64,000 bases of DNA from JAEZDP01 sp964430855 (lineage in GTDB: Bacteria > Acidobacteriota > Vicinamibacteria > Vicinamibacterales > Vicinamibacteraceae). Shown piece by piece: positions 43,423-52,479 of this stretch. Under the pieces are notes generated by a model. It was given only the letters and a program-made list of their open reading frames with translations. It made no database searches and was not told the origin of the DNA. Location of the stretch: assembly GCA_964430855.1 (NCBI GenBank), contig CAYSHC010000004.1:24484-88483 (forward strand), in the 5' to 3' direction. Position 1 is the first letter of the stretch, and the number at the start of each line of letters is the position of its first letter. Position numbers and translations under genes: made by a program.

Positions 43423-45510
43423 TCACGCGGGCGCCCGCCCGGCTTTCGCGATCCGGGCGAGGACGCGCAGCAGTTCGGCCACGCTCCAGGCCTGCGCCAC
43501 GCAACCGCGCGGCACGTACGGCGGCTCCGCGTCGAAGATCTCGCTCACCGACCCGAGGCAGGCATCGCCCAGGTGCTCGATGAGCGGCGCGATGACGGCG
43601 CGCACCCCGTCGACGTCATCCGGGCGCGCGGCCAGGTGGGCATCCACGTAGGGACCGATGAGCCAGGCCCATACCGTGCCCTGATGGTAGGCGGCATCGC
43701 GCGTCAGGAGGTCGCCGAAGTAGCGCGGCTTGTAGTCTGGATGCTGCGGCGACAGCGACCGCAGACCGTACGGCGTCAGCAGCTCGCGCCGCACCGCCTC
43801 GAGCACGGCGTCCCAGCGTTCGCGATCCAGCACCGGGTGCTCGAGGGCGAACGAGAGGATCTGGTTCGGGCGGCAGGCGTCGTCGTTGCCCGACTCGCCG
43901 TCCACGACGTCGTACAGCTGCCGGCGCGCCGGGTTCCAGAACCGCTCGTTGAAGGACCGGTACGTCGTGGACAGCTGCGCGTCGAGGCTGGCCGCGCGCA
44001 CTTCCTGGCCCCGCTCGGCCAGCCAGTCACGCGTCAGCGCCAGCGCGTTGTACCAGAGCGCGTTCACCTCGACGGCCTTCCCGTGCCGCGGCGTCACCAC
44101 CCAGTCGCCGGCCTTGGCGTCCATCCAGGTGAGCTGGTAGCCCGCCTCGCCCTGCGTCAGCAGCCCGTCCTCGGCCATGCGGATGCCGAAGGACGTGCCC
44201 TGCTCGTGGTGCTCGATGATCGACAGCAGCACGGGCAGCAGCGCATCCACCGTCGCGCGGTCGCCCGTGTAGAGCTCGTAGCGCCGGACGGCATGGAAGA
44301 ACCACAGGCTCGCGTCGGCGGTGTGGTACACGCCTTCGTTGGCGCCCTCGGGGAAGAAGTTCGGCACCAGACCGTTGCGCACGTGGCGCGCGAACTCCAT
44401 GAGGATGCCGCGTGCCTCGACGTGCCGCCCCGTGATGAGCGTGAGGCCCTCGAGCGCGATCATCGTGTCGCGTCCCCAGTCGGTGAACCAGTGGTACCCG
44501 GCGACGATCGTCCGGCGCTCGCCCTCGGCCGCCTTTCCCGACGACGTCTCGCGATCGAGGTCGCGCGTCGCGGGGCGGATGATGAACTGGTCGGCGGCCA
44601 GAACGAGCTCGGCGGCCACACCTTCCCGCGCTTCGGGCTGGGCGGCCTCGATCAGGCTCCGGCGGCGCCGCAGCTCCGCCTCGAGCGCGTCGTCGGGGTT
44701 CAGCTCCGCGACGGCATCCCACGGGTCGGTTGACGCGATGAGCGTCACCGTTTCGCCGTGCGGGATCGCCGTGCGGAAGTAGCCGGGTGTCCAGAGGTGG
44801 CCGGCGTGGTCGTAGCCGCGGTGCTCCTCGAGCAGGTACCGGACGTCGGGGATGGCCTGGTTGTCGACGGTGAAGAGGCCCCACGGGGCGTGCAGCACGA
44901 GGCGGAGCACAGGCAGGTCCCGGGTGTTGTGGACCTCGATGCGCTTGTCGGTGCAGACGAGCGAGTACCCCTCGAGCGGCACGCTGTCCACTGGTGCCTC
45001 GTGCGGTCGCACGCCCACGAGCGGGCGGAGGTCGAGCCGCTCGGGCGGTGTGCCGCTGACCACCCGGTAGCGCAGGTGCACGGTGTTGTGCCCGTACGGC
45101 ATCACGAGCGTGCGCTCGATGACGCAGCGGTGCAGTTCGTAGCGCCACGTCGGGATGCCGCCGTCGAGGCGGAAGTCCACGAGGTGCGCCGCGCGGCGGC
45201 TGTCGCGCAGCGGCTCGGGCTCGCCCGGCGCGCCCATCCAGGCGATGGTGCCATCGGCGAACCGCAGGCGCTCGGCGACGTGCGGCAGCATCATCACGCG
45301 CCCGAACGGCGCGGGCAGCGCCGAGATGAGCAGGCCGTGGAAACGCCGGGTCAGGTGTCCCGTCACCGTGCCGCTGGCGTAGCCGCCAATGCCGTTGGTC
45401 ACGAGCCATTCGAGCGGTTCGCGCTCGTGGCCGCCCTCTTCTTCGAGCCCACGCAGTACCGCGTGCCGTCGCGGCAGTGCCGCCGCGAGCTCCTCCTGGG
45501 CGTGGGTCAT
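43423..45510 (-). CDS. Glycogen debranching enzyme (amylo-alpha-1,6-glucosidase type)
   Basis: 695 residues from an ATG that overlaps the TreZ stop (ATGA) and follows the strong ribosome site AAAGGAGG inside the TreZ coding end. The N-terminal domain (LEWLVTNGIGGYASGTVTG; RRFHGLLISALPAPFGR) matches the bacterial/archaeal GDE N-terminal domain. The (alpha/alpha)6 barrel has WFTDWGRDTMIALEGLTL, NEGVYHTADASLWFFHAV and YHQGTVWAWLIGPYVDA with acidic catalytic residues. It hydrolyses alpha-1,6 branches of glycogen or limit dextrins in the cytoplasm and works naturally beside TreZ in glycogen-trehalose metabolism. An apparent longer frame upstream lies inside treZ and is spurious. Confidence 0.93.
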   Translation of the reverse strand: MTHAQEELAAALPRRHAVLRGLEEEGGHEREPLEWLVTNGIGGYASGTVTGHLTRRFHGLLISALPAPFGRVMMLPHVAERLRFADGTIAWMGAPGEPEPLRDSRRAAHLVDFRLDGGIPTWRYELHRCVIERTLVMPYGHNTVHLRYRVVSGTPPERLDLRPLVGVRPHEAPVDSVPLEGYSLVCTDKRIEVHNTRDLPVLRLVLHAPWGLFTVDNQAIPDVRYLLEEHRGYDHAGHLWTPGYFRTAIPHGETVTLIASTDPWDAVAELNPDDALEAELRRRRSLIEAAQPEAREGVAAELVLAADQFIIRPATRDLDRETSSGKAAEGERRTIVAGYHWFTDWGRDTMIALEGLTLITGRHVEARGILMEFARHVRNGLVPNFFPEGANEGVYHTADASLWFFHAVRRYELYTGDRATVDALLPVLLSIIEHHEQGTSFGIRMAEDGLLTQGEAGYQLTWMDAKAGDWVVTPRHGKAVEVNALWYNALALTRDWLAERGQEVRAASLDAQLSTTYRSFNERFWNPARRQLYDVVDGESGNDDACRPNQILSFALEHPVLDRERWDAVLEAVRRELLTPYGLRSLSPQHPDYKPRYFGDLLTRDAAYHQGTVWAWLIGPYVDAHLAARPDDVDGVRAVIAPLIEHLGDACLGSVSEIFDAEPPYVPRGCVAQAWSVAELLRVLARIAKAGRAPA

Positions 45511-47396
45511 GCGGTGTCTCCTCCTTTGGTGATGGCGCGAAGCACGGTGGCGGCGTGCCCCGCGATCAGCCACGAGTCGTGTGCGGGCAGCGGCGAGCCG
45601 CCACCGCCGTACTCCGGCGCCTCGCTCGACCACGCAAGCTGCCATGACGAGGTCTTCGGCAACGCGACGAGCGGGTCGCTGCAGCGGGCGAGGTCGCAGT
45701 CTGCGCCCATGTTGACGGCCAGCAGGTACTCGTCGGCGCCGCTCCAGCACCGCACGAGCAGCAGGTCCGCCGTCGGCGCCGACGCGTCGATGCGCACCTC
45801 GTCGGCCTCGTACCAGCGGCGCCTGAGTGTCAACAGGTCGCGGTGCAGGCGCCACAGCGGCGTGGACGCCACGCCGTCCGGCGGGCGGCGCAGTACGCAG
45901 GTGTCGAACGTCGCCCGGTCGCCGGGCGCGGGGATGTCGCGGTGCGCGCCGGGGCGGATCCGCTGGAACTGGCGGATGAACTCCACACGGCCCTGGTGCA
46001 CGGCCGCACCGAGGTCGCCCGGGTGGTCCGCAAAGTAGAGCCAGCGCTGCGTGGAGCCGTACTCCTGCCCCTGGAACAGCATCGGCGTCCACGGGCCGAG
46101 CAGCAGCAGGGCGGTCATCGCCCGGTACTGCGCCGGCGAGGCCACCATGTGCAGCCGCCGGCCGGCGGCGTTGGCATTGGCGACCTGGTCGTGGTTCTCG
46201 AGGAAGCACAGGAACCGGTGCGGGCGGAACCCCAGGCTCGGGCTCCCGCGACGCTTGCCCTGCCACGGGTAGAACTGGCCCTGGAACAGGAACCCGTGCC
46301 GCAGGCACGACAGCCACTCCTGCGCGCTGCCGCTGTAGTCGCTGAAGTAGGCGTCACGCCACCCGGTCAGGCGCACGCGCATGGAGTGATGGAAGTCGTC
46401 GTTGTACATGATGTCGACGCCGTAGCCGCCCTGCTCGGGCGCGCGCAGCAGCGTCGTGTCCTGCGGCTCGTTCTCGGCGATGACGATCGTCGCCCTGTCG
46501 CCTGCCGCCTCGCGGACCGCCGCCACGATCTCCGTCACGACGTGCACGGGCGACCTGTCGATGATGGCCTGCGTGGCGTCGAGCCTGATGCCGTCCATGT
46601 GGTAGTGCCGCACCCAGTGGGCCGCGTTGTCGACGGCGAATCGGCGCACGGGCTCCGAGTCGGCCGCGTCGTAGTTGAGCGCCGCGCCCCACTCGTTGTC
46701 GGTGTCGCGCGCAAAGTAGGCCTGCGCGTACTCGTGCAGGACCGACCCGCGCGGGCCGACGTGGTTGTAGACAACGTCGAGCACGACGGCAAGGCCCAGC
46801 CGGTGCGCCGCGTCCACGAAGGCGCGCAGGTCATCAGGGCGGCCGTACTCCGGCTGCGGGGCATACCAGAAGACGCCGTCGTAGCCCCAGCCCACGCGCC
46901 CGCCGAAGGTGTTGACCGGCATCAGCTGGAGCGTCGTCACGCCCATCCGCGCCAGGGCCGGCAGCTCGTCGATCGCCGCACGCCACGTGCCTTCCGCGGT
47001 GAACGTCCCGCAGTGCAGCTCGTAGACGACGTGGCGGTCCGCGGGATGCCCCTTCCAGTCGCCGTCGGTCCAGGGGAAGCGGTGGTCGATCACCTCCGAC
47101 AGGCCGTCAATGCCGTCGGGCTGGAAGTGTGACGCCGGGTCGGGCAGCACCCGGGGGTCGTCGCCAAGCCTGAATCCGTAGCGCGACCCGGCAGTGGCGG
47201 GGACGGCCGCCGCGTGCGTGCCGTCGCCCTGAGGCTCGAGATCGTGGGACGTGCCGTCCACCACGACGCGAACGCGCGGACACGCCGGGGCCCAAATGCG
47301 GAACAGCACCGACCCGTCGTCAAGGATTGTCGGACCCTGGGACGGGTCTCGGGGCCAGGCTCCGCGCGTCACAGGATGTGAAGATGCAACCCTCAT
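45507..47396 (-). CDS. treZ: Malto-oligosyltrehalose trehalohydrolase (GH13)
   Basis: 629 residues. A CBM48-like N-terminal domain (VLFRIWAPACPRVRVVVDG) precedes a GH13 barrel with YELHCGTFTAEGTWRAAI and GWGYDGVFWYAPQPEYG (TreZ hallmarks), DVVYNHVG, DGIRLDATQAI (nucleophile Asp), IVIAENEP (acid/base Glu) and FLENHDQVAN. TreZ releases trehalose from maltooligosyl-trehalose made by TreY, which is not in the window. Translational coupling to the debranching enzyme indicates a route from glycogen to trehalose, an osmolyte and desiccation protectant. Confidence 0.93.
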   Translation of the reverse strand: MRVASSHPVTRGAWPRDPSQGPTILDDGSVLFRIWAPACPRVRVVVDGTSHDLEPQGDGTHAAAVPATAGSRYGFRLGDDPRVLPDPASHFQPDGIDGLSEVIDHRFPWTDGDWKGHPADRHVVYELHCGTFTAEGTWRAAIDELPALARMGVTTLQLMPVNTFGGRVGWGYDGVFWYAPQPEYGRPDDLRAFVDAAHRLGLAVVLDVVYNHVGPRGSVLHEYAQAYFARDTDNEWGAALNYDAADSEPVRRFAVDNAAHWVRHYHMDGIRLDATQAIIDRSPVHVVTEIVAAVREAAGDRATIVIAENEPQDTTLLRAPEQGGYGVDIMYNDDFHHSMRVRLTGWRDAYFSDYSGSAQEWLSCLRHGFLFQGQFYPWQGKRRGSPSLGFRPHRFLCFLENHDQVANANAAGRRLHMVASPAQYRAMTALLLLGPWTPMLFQGQEYGSTQRWLYFADHPGDLGAAVHQGRVEFIRQFQRIRPGAHRDIPAPGDRATFDTCVLRRPPDGVASTPLWRLHRDLLTLRRRWYEADEVRIDASAPTADLLLVRCWSGADEYLLAVNMGADCDLARCSDPLVALPKTSSWQLAWSSEAPEYGGGGSPLPAHDSWLIAGHAATVLRAITKGGDTA

Positions 47397-47807
47397 GCCC
47401 CGAATATTGGCACGGTCCCCGTCCTGCCGGATGACACCGCCTCCCGTGGCGCGGCGCCGGCATCGGTAAGCGGCGCCTCATCCATCCGCCGGCCATTGAG
47501 ACGCGGTCCTTGCCCCGGCGGTCGACGGAAGCAGGCGTGGAAACAGGCAGCCGCGTCCCCGGGGATGGCGAGGGTCGTCAAAGCCACCTGGCTCGCCCAC
47601 CGACCACCCTTGGGCCGCTTCGCCGTCCGCTCGGGCCTCGTGGCGGCGCCGTCGGTGTGCGGGTCCCGTGCCGCCGCCCGTCAGCAGATCGAGTAGCCGG
47701 ATGCTCATCCTCGGCAGCGCTGCGGCGTGGGCCACCACGTCGCGCCCGCGCCGCCAGCGTGCAGCTGCGGCCGGTGCGCTGGCGCGGCCGTTGCAGTGGT
47801 GTCACGC
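47397..47807. other. Intergenic region without recognisable gene
   Basis: About 410 bp between divergent treZ and the small lipoprotein-like gene. Several open frames cross it on both strands, but they are arginine/alanine-rich G+C artefacts without a ribosome site or family motif. Promoters for both flanking genes should lie here; none is obvious. Confidence 0.5.
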
Positions 47808-48140
47808 ATGACCAACGGGATAGCCAGGCTTGCCGCCGCATGTGGGCTGGCCGCCGTCTGTGGGTGTGGCGTACCGCCGGGCGACGCCATGCAGTCGCAC
47901 CGCGTGGACGCACCGCCATGGGTCACGACCGACATCCTCGAGGAGGGTGACGGCGTGCGCGTGACGGTGCAGACCGCCCAGCCGGAGCGTGCCGAGGCCA
48001 TCGCCCAGCGCATCGTCAACCAGCGCCGCGCACAGGGATGGCGCGTCATCGAGGTGGCGGTGCAGGACGCGGACGGACAGCTCGTCGACCTCGTCACCTC
48101 GACCGCACCGCATCACGCCGCCACCCTGCGTGACGACTGA
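47808..48140 (+). CDS. Small putative lipoprotein
   Basis: 110 residues from the ATG at 47808. The leader MTNGIARLAAACGLAAVCGC ends in a possible lipobox (VCGC, cysteine near residue 20). A compact alpha/beta domain follows (GVRVTVQTAQPERAEAIAQR; GWRVIEVAVQDADGQLVDLV) that looks like a small substrate-binding or BON-like module, but I cannot assign a family. It is followed 34 bp later by the Rieske/FAD oxidoreductase gene in the same direction. Confidence 0.65.
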   Translation: MTNGIARLAAACGLAAVCGCGVPPGDAMQSHRVDAPPWVTTDILEEGDGVRVTVQTAQPERAEAIAQRIVNQRRAQGWRVIEVAVQDADGQLVDLVTSTAPHHAATLRDD

Positions 48141-48174
48141 GCCGGCGGCACACCGCACACCACGAGGAGACACG

Positions 48175-49728
48175 ATGGAGTCGCCGCGCACGGGATCGAT
48201 CTGGAAAGAGCTGTCGCTGCCACACGCCGGTCCGCTTCGCGGTGAGGCCGAGGTTGACGTCGTGGTGGTCGGCGGCGGCATAACCGGCGTGACGACGGCT
48301 GTCCTCCTCCAGGAAGAGGGCCTGCGCGTGGCGCTGCTCGAGCGCGAGCGTCTCGGGGGCGTCGATACAGGGCACACGACGGCCCATCTCACGGCGGTGA
48401 CCGACGCGCGCGCGGCCGAACTCGTCGACGCCGCAGGCGAGGATGCGGCGCGCGCAGCCTGGCAGGGCGGCGCGGCGGCGATCGACCAGATCGAGCAGCT
48501 CGCGTCCCGCTACGGTATCGCCTGCGGGCTCACGCGCGTCAACGGGTACGTGCACGTGCCCTTTGACGACAGCGACCGCACCGACGCCGTGCACGCCCAG
48601 CTCGACGAGGAGGTCCGCCTTGCGCGGCGCTTCGGCTTCGACGCGTCGCTCGTGGAGGAGGCACCGCTGGTCGGCACGCTCGCGATGCGGGTCGCCGGGC
48701 AGGCGGTCTTCCATCCGCGGCGGTACCTCAGCGGCCTTGTGGAGGCACTCGTGGGTGGAGGCGCGCTGGTGGCGGAGCAGGCAGCGGCGGACATTCCCGA
48801 CGAGCCAGGTGTCGTGCACTGCGGAGGCCACACCCTGCGCTGCCGGCAGGTGGTCGTCGCGACGCACAACCCGCTGCCCGGACGCCAGAGTCTCGCGGCC
48901 GCGTCGTTCCTCCAGACCAAGCTGGCGCTCTACTCGACGTACGCGATGAGCGGCCGCACGGCCCGGCGCCTGCCGGCCGGCTGCTACTGGGATACCTCCG
49001 ACCCGTACCGGTACGTGAGGGTCGAGGACGCCGACGGCCAGGGTTCGCTGGTCATCGCGGGCGGCGAGGACCACAAGACGGGCCAGGAGGACGACACGAC
49101 GAGGCCGTACCAGCGGCTCGAGCGGTGGACGCGGCAGCTCGTTCCCGACCTTGCGGTGTCGCACCGGTGGTCCGGACAGGTCATCGAGACGCCTGACGGG
49201 TTGCCGCTGGTCGGGGAAGTGGCCGAGGGCCAGTACATCGCGACGGGCTACGCGGGCAACGGCATGACGTTCGGCACGCTGGCGGCGACGATCATTCGCG
49301 ACGCGCTGACGGGACGCGACAGGCGGCCGTGGGCCGACGCGCTGGACGTCGGCCGCTCTGCCATCGCCGGCGGGCTGCGCGACTACGTGTCGGAGAACGT
49401 GGACTTTCCGACGCACTTCGTCGTCGACCGCCTGACGGCTGGCGAAGGGCGCTCGGTCGAGGAGCTCAAGCCGGGCGAGGGTGCCGTGCTTGCGCTCCAG
49501 GGGGGAAAAGTCGCCGCGTATCGCGATCCCTCTGGCGCCCTGTTCGTGCGCTCGGCCGTCTGCACCCATCTTGGCTGCATCGTCAACTGGAACAGCGCGG
49601 AGCGCACCTGGGACTGCCCGTGCCACGGGTCGCGCTTCCGCCCCGACGGGCGCGTGCTGTCGGGACCGGCGGGGGCAGGTCTCGCGGCGGCGTCGATTGG
49701 GGGTCAGGTCTCGCACCCCGACCGTTGA
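48175..49728 (+). CDS. FAD-dependent oxidoreductase with C-terminal Rieske iron-sulfur domain
   Basis: 517 residues with ribosome site GAGGAGA. A DAO-type FAD domain opens with VVVVGGGITGVTTAVLL (GGGITG 33-38) and closes with YIATGYAGNGMTFGTLAA. A Rieske [2Fe-2S] domain follows, with CTHLGC at residue 463 and CPCHGS at 481. Fusions of this type oxidise amines or sugars and pass electrons to the cluster; the substrate is unknown. The normal Rieske ending after RVLSGPA is replaced: the final ~19 residues (from about 499) are encoded by copies of the GGGGTCAGGTCTCGC repeat, so the C-terminus was rewritten by repeat insertion. Confidence 0.92.
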   Translation: MESPRTGSIWKELSLPHAGPLRGEAEVDVVVVGGGITGVTTAVLLQEEGLRVALLERERLGGVDTGHTTAHLTAVTDARAAELVDAAGEDAARAAWQGGAAAIDQIEQLASRYGIACGLTRVNGYVHVPFDDSDRTDAVHAQLDEEVRLARRFGFDASLVEEAPLVGTLAMRVAGQAVFHPRRYLSGLVEALVGGGALVAEQAAADIPDEPGVVHCGGHTLRCRQVVVATHNPLPGRQSLAAASFLQTKLALYSTYAMSGRTARRLPAGCYWDTSDPYRYVRVEDADGQGSLVIAGGEDHKTGQEDDTTRPYQRLERWTRQLVPDLAVSHRWSGQVIETPDGLPLVGEVAEGQYIATGYAGNGMTFGTLAATIIRDALTGRDRRPWADALDVGRSAIAGGLRDYVSENVDFPTHFVVDRLTAGEGRSVEELKPGEGAVLALQGGKVAAYRDPSGALFVRSAVCTHLGCIVNWNSAERTWDCPCHGSRFRPDGRVLSGPAGAGLAAASIGGQVSHPDR

Positions 49729-49778
49729 TCGAGGTGCGAGAACTGACCCCGGCACGCGGCGCCGCGAGACCTGACCCC
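49671..49778. repeat. Repeat locus B: two direct and two inverted copies
   Basis: Direct copies at 49671-49685 (one mismatch, GGGGGCAGGTCTCGC) and 49700-49714, then inverted copies at 49736-49750 (one mismatch) and 49764-49778. Spacings are 29 and 28 bp, with a 21-bp centre. The whole can fold into a long imperfect hairpin. No inner palindrome is present, so this is a compact version of loci A and C. Its left half lies inside the Rieske oxidoreductase gene. Confidence 0.85.
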
Positions 49779-49799
49779 ATCACACGAGGAGAGCAGAAG

Positions 49800-50132
49800 A
49801 TGCCATCACAACCGCAGGACCCGGAGAAGCGCGGAGGCCAGGCCCCGCCCGCCGCCGAGAAGGACACGCCGGAACAGAACATCGGCTACGACGAGGCGGT
49901 GAAAGGCGCGCCGCTCGATGCCGCCGAGCGACGGGAGGCCGTGGCCGACAGCCCGCTGACCGCCGAAGAGCGCGTCGAGGAGGCCGAGGATCTTGTGGAG
50001 AGCGAGACCGCCCAGGACGGTGAGATGCCGCCGCAGCACGAGGCGTACGGCGGCGAGCCGGACCGCCGGGCGAGGCGCGGCGCCACGGCGACCGCGGAAA
50101 GCGCGGGCACCCGACCCGACGGCGACGACTGA
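49800..50132 (+). CDS. Small acidic, disordered hypothetical protein
   Basis: 110 residues from the ATG at 49800, with GAGGAGA upstream. There is no signal or membrane segment. It is strongly hydrophilic with many Glu, Asp, Pro and Gln (PEQNIGYDEAVKGAPLDAAE; LTAEERVEEAEDLVESE), predicted disordered with short charged helices. No family recognised. Together with the other small charged proteins nearby it may be a stress-type protein; that is inference only. A strong terminator follows 5 bp after the stop. Confidence 0.6.
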   Translation: MPSQPQDPEKRGGQAPPAAEKDTPEQNIGYDEAVKGAPLDAAERREAVADSPLTAEERVEEAEDLVESETAQDGEMPPQHEAYGGEPDRRARRGATATAESAGTRPDGDD

Positions 50133-50137
50133 CGACG

Positions 50138-50163
50138 AAAGGGGCGCCCGCGGGCGCCCCTTT
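50138..50163. terminator. Bidirectional terminator hairpin
   Basis: A 26-base perfect palindrome (AAAGGGGCGCCCG and its complement, 50138-50163) that supplies A- and T-tracts on both sides sits between the convergent genes ending at 50132 and 50188. It is the best intrinsic terminator in the window. Confidence 0.8.
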
Positions 50164-50187
50164 CCGGTCTTCACAGGCGACGCTGCG

Positions 50188-52479
50188 TCAGAACGTGATG
50201 CGCGTCACCAGCTGCAGCGTGCGTGGCGCGGCCACGCCGTTGATCGCGCCGAAGCCGTTCGGCCGAACGAGCGCGCCCGTCTCGTCGTACGGCAGGTTGG
50301 TGATGGTCCTGTCGGTCAGGCTCGCGAAGTTCGCCGTCGCGTTGACGCCCGTGAACTGCGTCTTGTTGAGCGCGTTGAAGGCGTCGAGGCGCACCTCGAG
50401 GCGAATCCCCCGCGGCGCGGTGAACGCCTTGGACAGCGACAGGTCGAGGTTGTTGATGGGCGGCGTGCGGACGAAGAAGCGCGCCGACTCGGCGCCATCG
50501 CTGCCAGGCTGCGGCGGCGCGAAGCACGACGTGTCGAACTGCCGGTAGGGATCGCTGCTCCAGCCGCGTCCAGGGTCGCACGTGAGCACGATGCGGGCGC
50601 CCGGGTTGCCGTCGTTGCCGGTGAGGTTGGCGGAGCCGAGCCCCGGGATCTGGTACCCGATGCCGTACGGCCGGCCGCTCGTCCACCGGTAGACACCCGA
50701 GATCTGCCAGTTGTTGGCGAGGATGCCGAGCCCTCGCGAGGTGGTCAGGTCGGGGATCTGGTAGACGAAGTTGGTCACGAAGTTGTGCGGCCTGTCGGTC
50801 GACAGGTACGAGTAGTCGAGTCGACGGGTCTCTTCCTCGCTGACGTTGGGCACGCCGGCGGAGAAGTCGTCGTTGTTGATGCCGAGTGCCTTGCTCCACA
50901 CGTAGAAGAACGAGAACATCAGCCCGTCGTCGAACCGGCGGTTGATGCCCGTCTGGAGCGCGTGGTAGTTCGAGTAGCCGTCATACCCCCACATCCGGAT
51001 GTTGCCGTAGCCGGGGTAGGGCCGCAGCAGGTCGTTGGGCAGCGCCGTGGCGCCGGGCGTGTCGCTCGGCGGGCGCGTCGGGTCCTGGTTCTCCGGCCGG
51101 AACGTCGCGCCCCGCGGCAGCGCGTTCAGCTGCACCTGCCGCAGCAGGTCACGCGACGACGAGCCGACATAGGCGATGTCGAACATGAACGTGTTGGTCA
51201 GCTTCCGCTGGATGCCCAGATTCCACTGCGTGACGCGCGGCGGCTTGAAGTCGTAGGCCGTCGGGTTCAGTGACAGCGTGGGGTCCGGGTCGCCGCCCGC
51301 CGCCGTGAGCGCCTGGAGCTGGCCCCACTGGAGCGTGGAGTTCAGCACGCCCGGCGCGTTGGCGATCATGTCGAACACCATGTTGCCCTGCGGGCGGTCG
51401 TAGAAGATGCCCCAGCCGCCGCGCACGATCGTCTCGGCTTCACCGGTGATGTCGTAGACGAAGCCGAGCCGCGGCGACACCCTGAAGGCGGGGCCGTCCT
51501 GCAGTTCGTCGTTGATGCCCTGGCCGGCCTGGAAGGCACCGTTGAAGCGGTTCGACCCCGGCGTCAGCCTGCCGATGAACCGGCTGTCGACCGTGTTGTC
51601 GAGCGTCGGCGTGACGCCCGCCGCGATCAGCGCCGGGTCCATGCCGCGCCGGCTCTCGTCGGAGCAGGGCGCGACGCCGAGGCACACCGGCGTGTACAGC
51701 CTGGCGGCATTGGCATGGTCGAACCGGTCGGGCAGGAAGTTCGACGCCTGCTTCGTGGTATCCCACTGCGGCGTGAGGTAGTAGAAGCGCACGCCGTAGT
51801 CGAGCGTCAGCTTGCCGTTCACGCGCCAGTTGTCCTGCGCGTAGAACTCGATGTTCTTGTAGCGCCACTCGGGCAGCGCGTACTTGTTGGCCTGCGTGAA
51901 CGAGTTGAACACGCCGGTGGCCGCGTTCGCGTACGAGAAGCCGGTGTCGAACGGGTTGTTGACGTTGTTCTCGAAGTTCACCGTGCCGTTGAACGCCGCG
52001 AAGATGCTCTGAGGCTTGTAGCTGTGCTGGAAGTAGAAGCCGGCCTTCGCGTTGTGCGCGCCCATCACCTTCGTGATGTTCACGACGACGTCGTGCGTGG
52101 TGTTCTCGTTGGTGAACGGGCCCCGGTCGGTCTGGTACTGGCCGGCGTTGTCGGTGCGCCCGCCGCGGAACTGGAAGAACGGCACGTAGTCGCCCTGCAC
52201 CGCCTCGGGGAAGAGCAGCGGGAAGTCGCTGAGGCCCGAGTTGGCGCGCCGGAGCGGGTCGAGCAGCAGATCGTAGTTCAGCGAGTTGTTCGCGCGGCCC
52301 CAGCTCAGCTCGATCGACGTCGTGTCGTTGAGGATGCCCGTGGCCGAAAGCATGTAGTTGGAGCCGGGGTTGCGGAACAACACCGGCGTCGGCAGCTGGT
52401 CGCTGCCGTTGCCCGCCCACGTCGTCCCGTAGGCCTGCAACAGGTCCTGCGTCGTCTTCATGTAGCGGCCCGTGATGTG
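50188..52479 (-). pseudogene. TonB-dependent receptor, C-terminal fragment after frameshift
   Basis: About 763 codons of outer-membrane beta-barrel in the frame reading HITGRYMKTTQDLL at its start (first in-frame ATG at 52461) and ending in LQLVTRITF, with a terminal Phe as in barrel proteins. Strand-loop pairs such as KITLDYGVRFYYLTPQ-like segments, WNLGIQRKLTNTFMFDIAY and FMFSFFYVWSKALGIN match Oar-type receptors. It joins the N-terminal fragment upstream at about 52480 if one base is restored. Alone it lacks a signal peptide, plug and TonB contact and could not work. Confidence 0.8.

Noticed and set aside
45511..46317. N-terminal extension of the debranching enzyme to 964 residues
   Set aside because: The extra part lies inside treZ in another frame and is low-complexity; the ATG at 45510 has a strong ribosome site and begins the conserved domain.
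47397..47807. Small genes in the treZ-lipoprotein gap
   Set aside because: Candidate frames on both strands lack ribosome sites and have composition typical of non-coding G+C-rich DNA.
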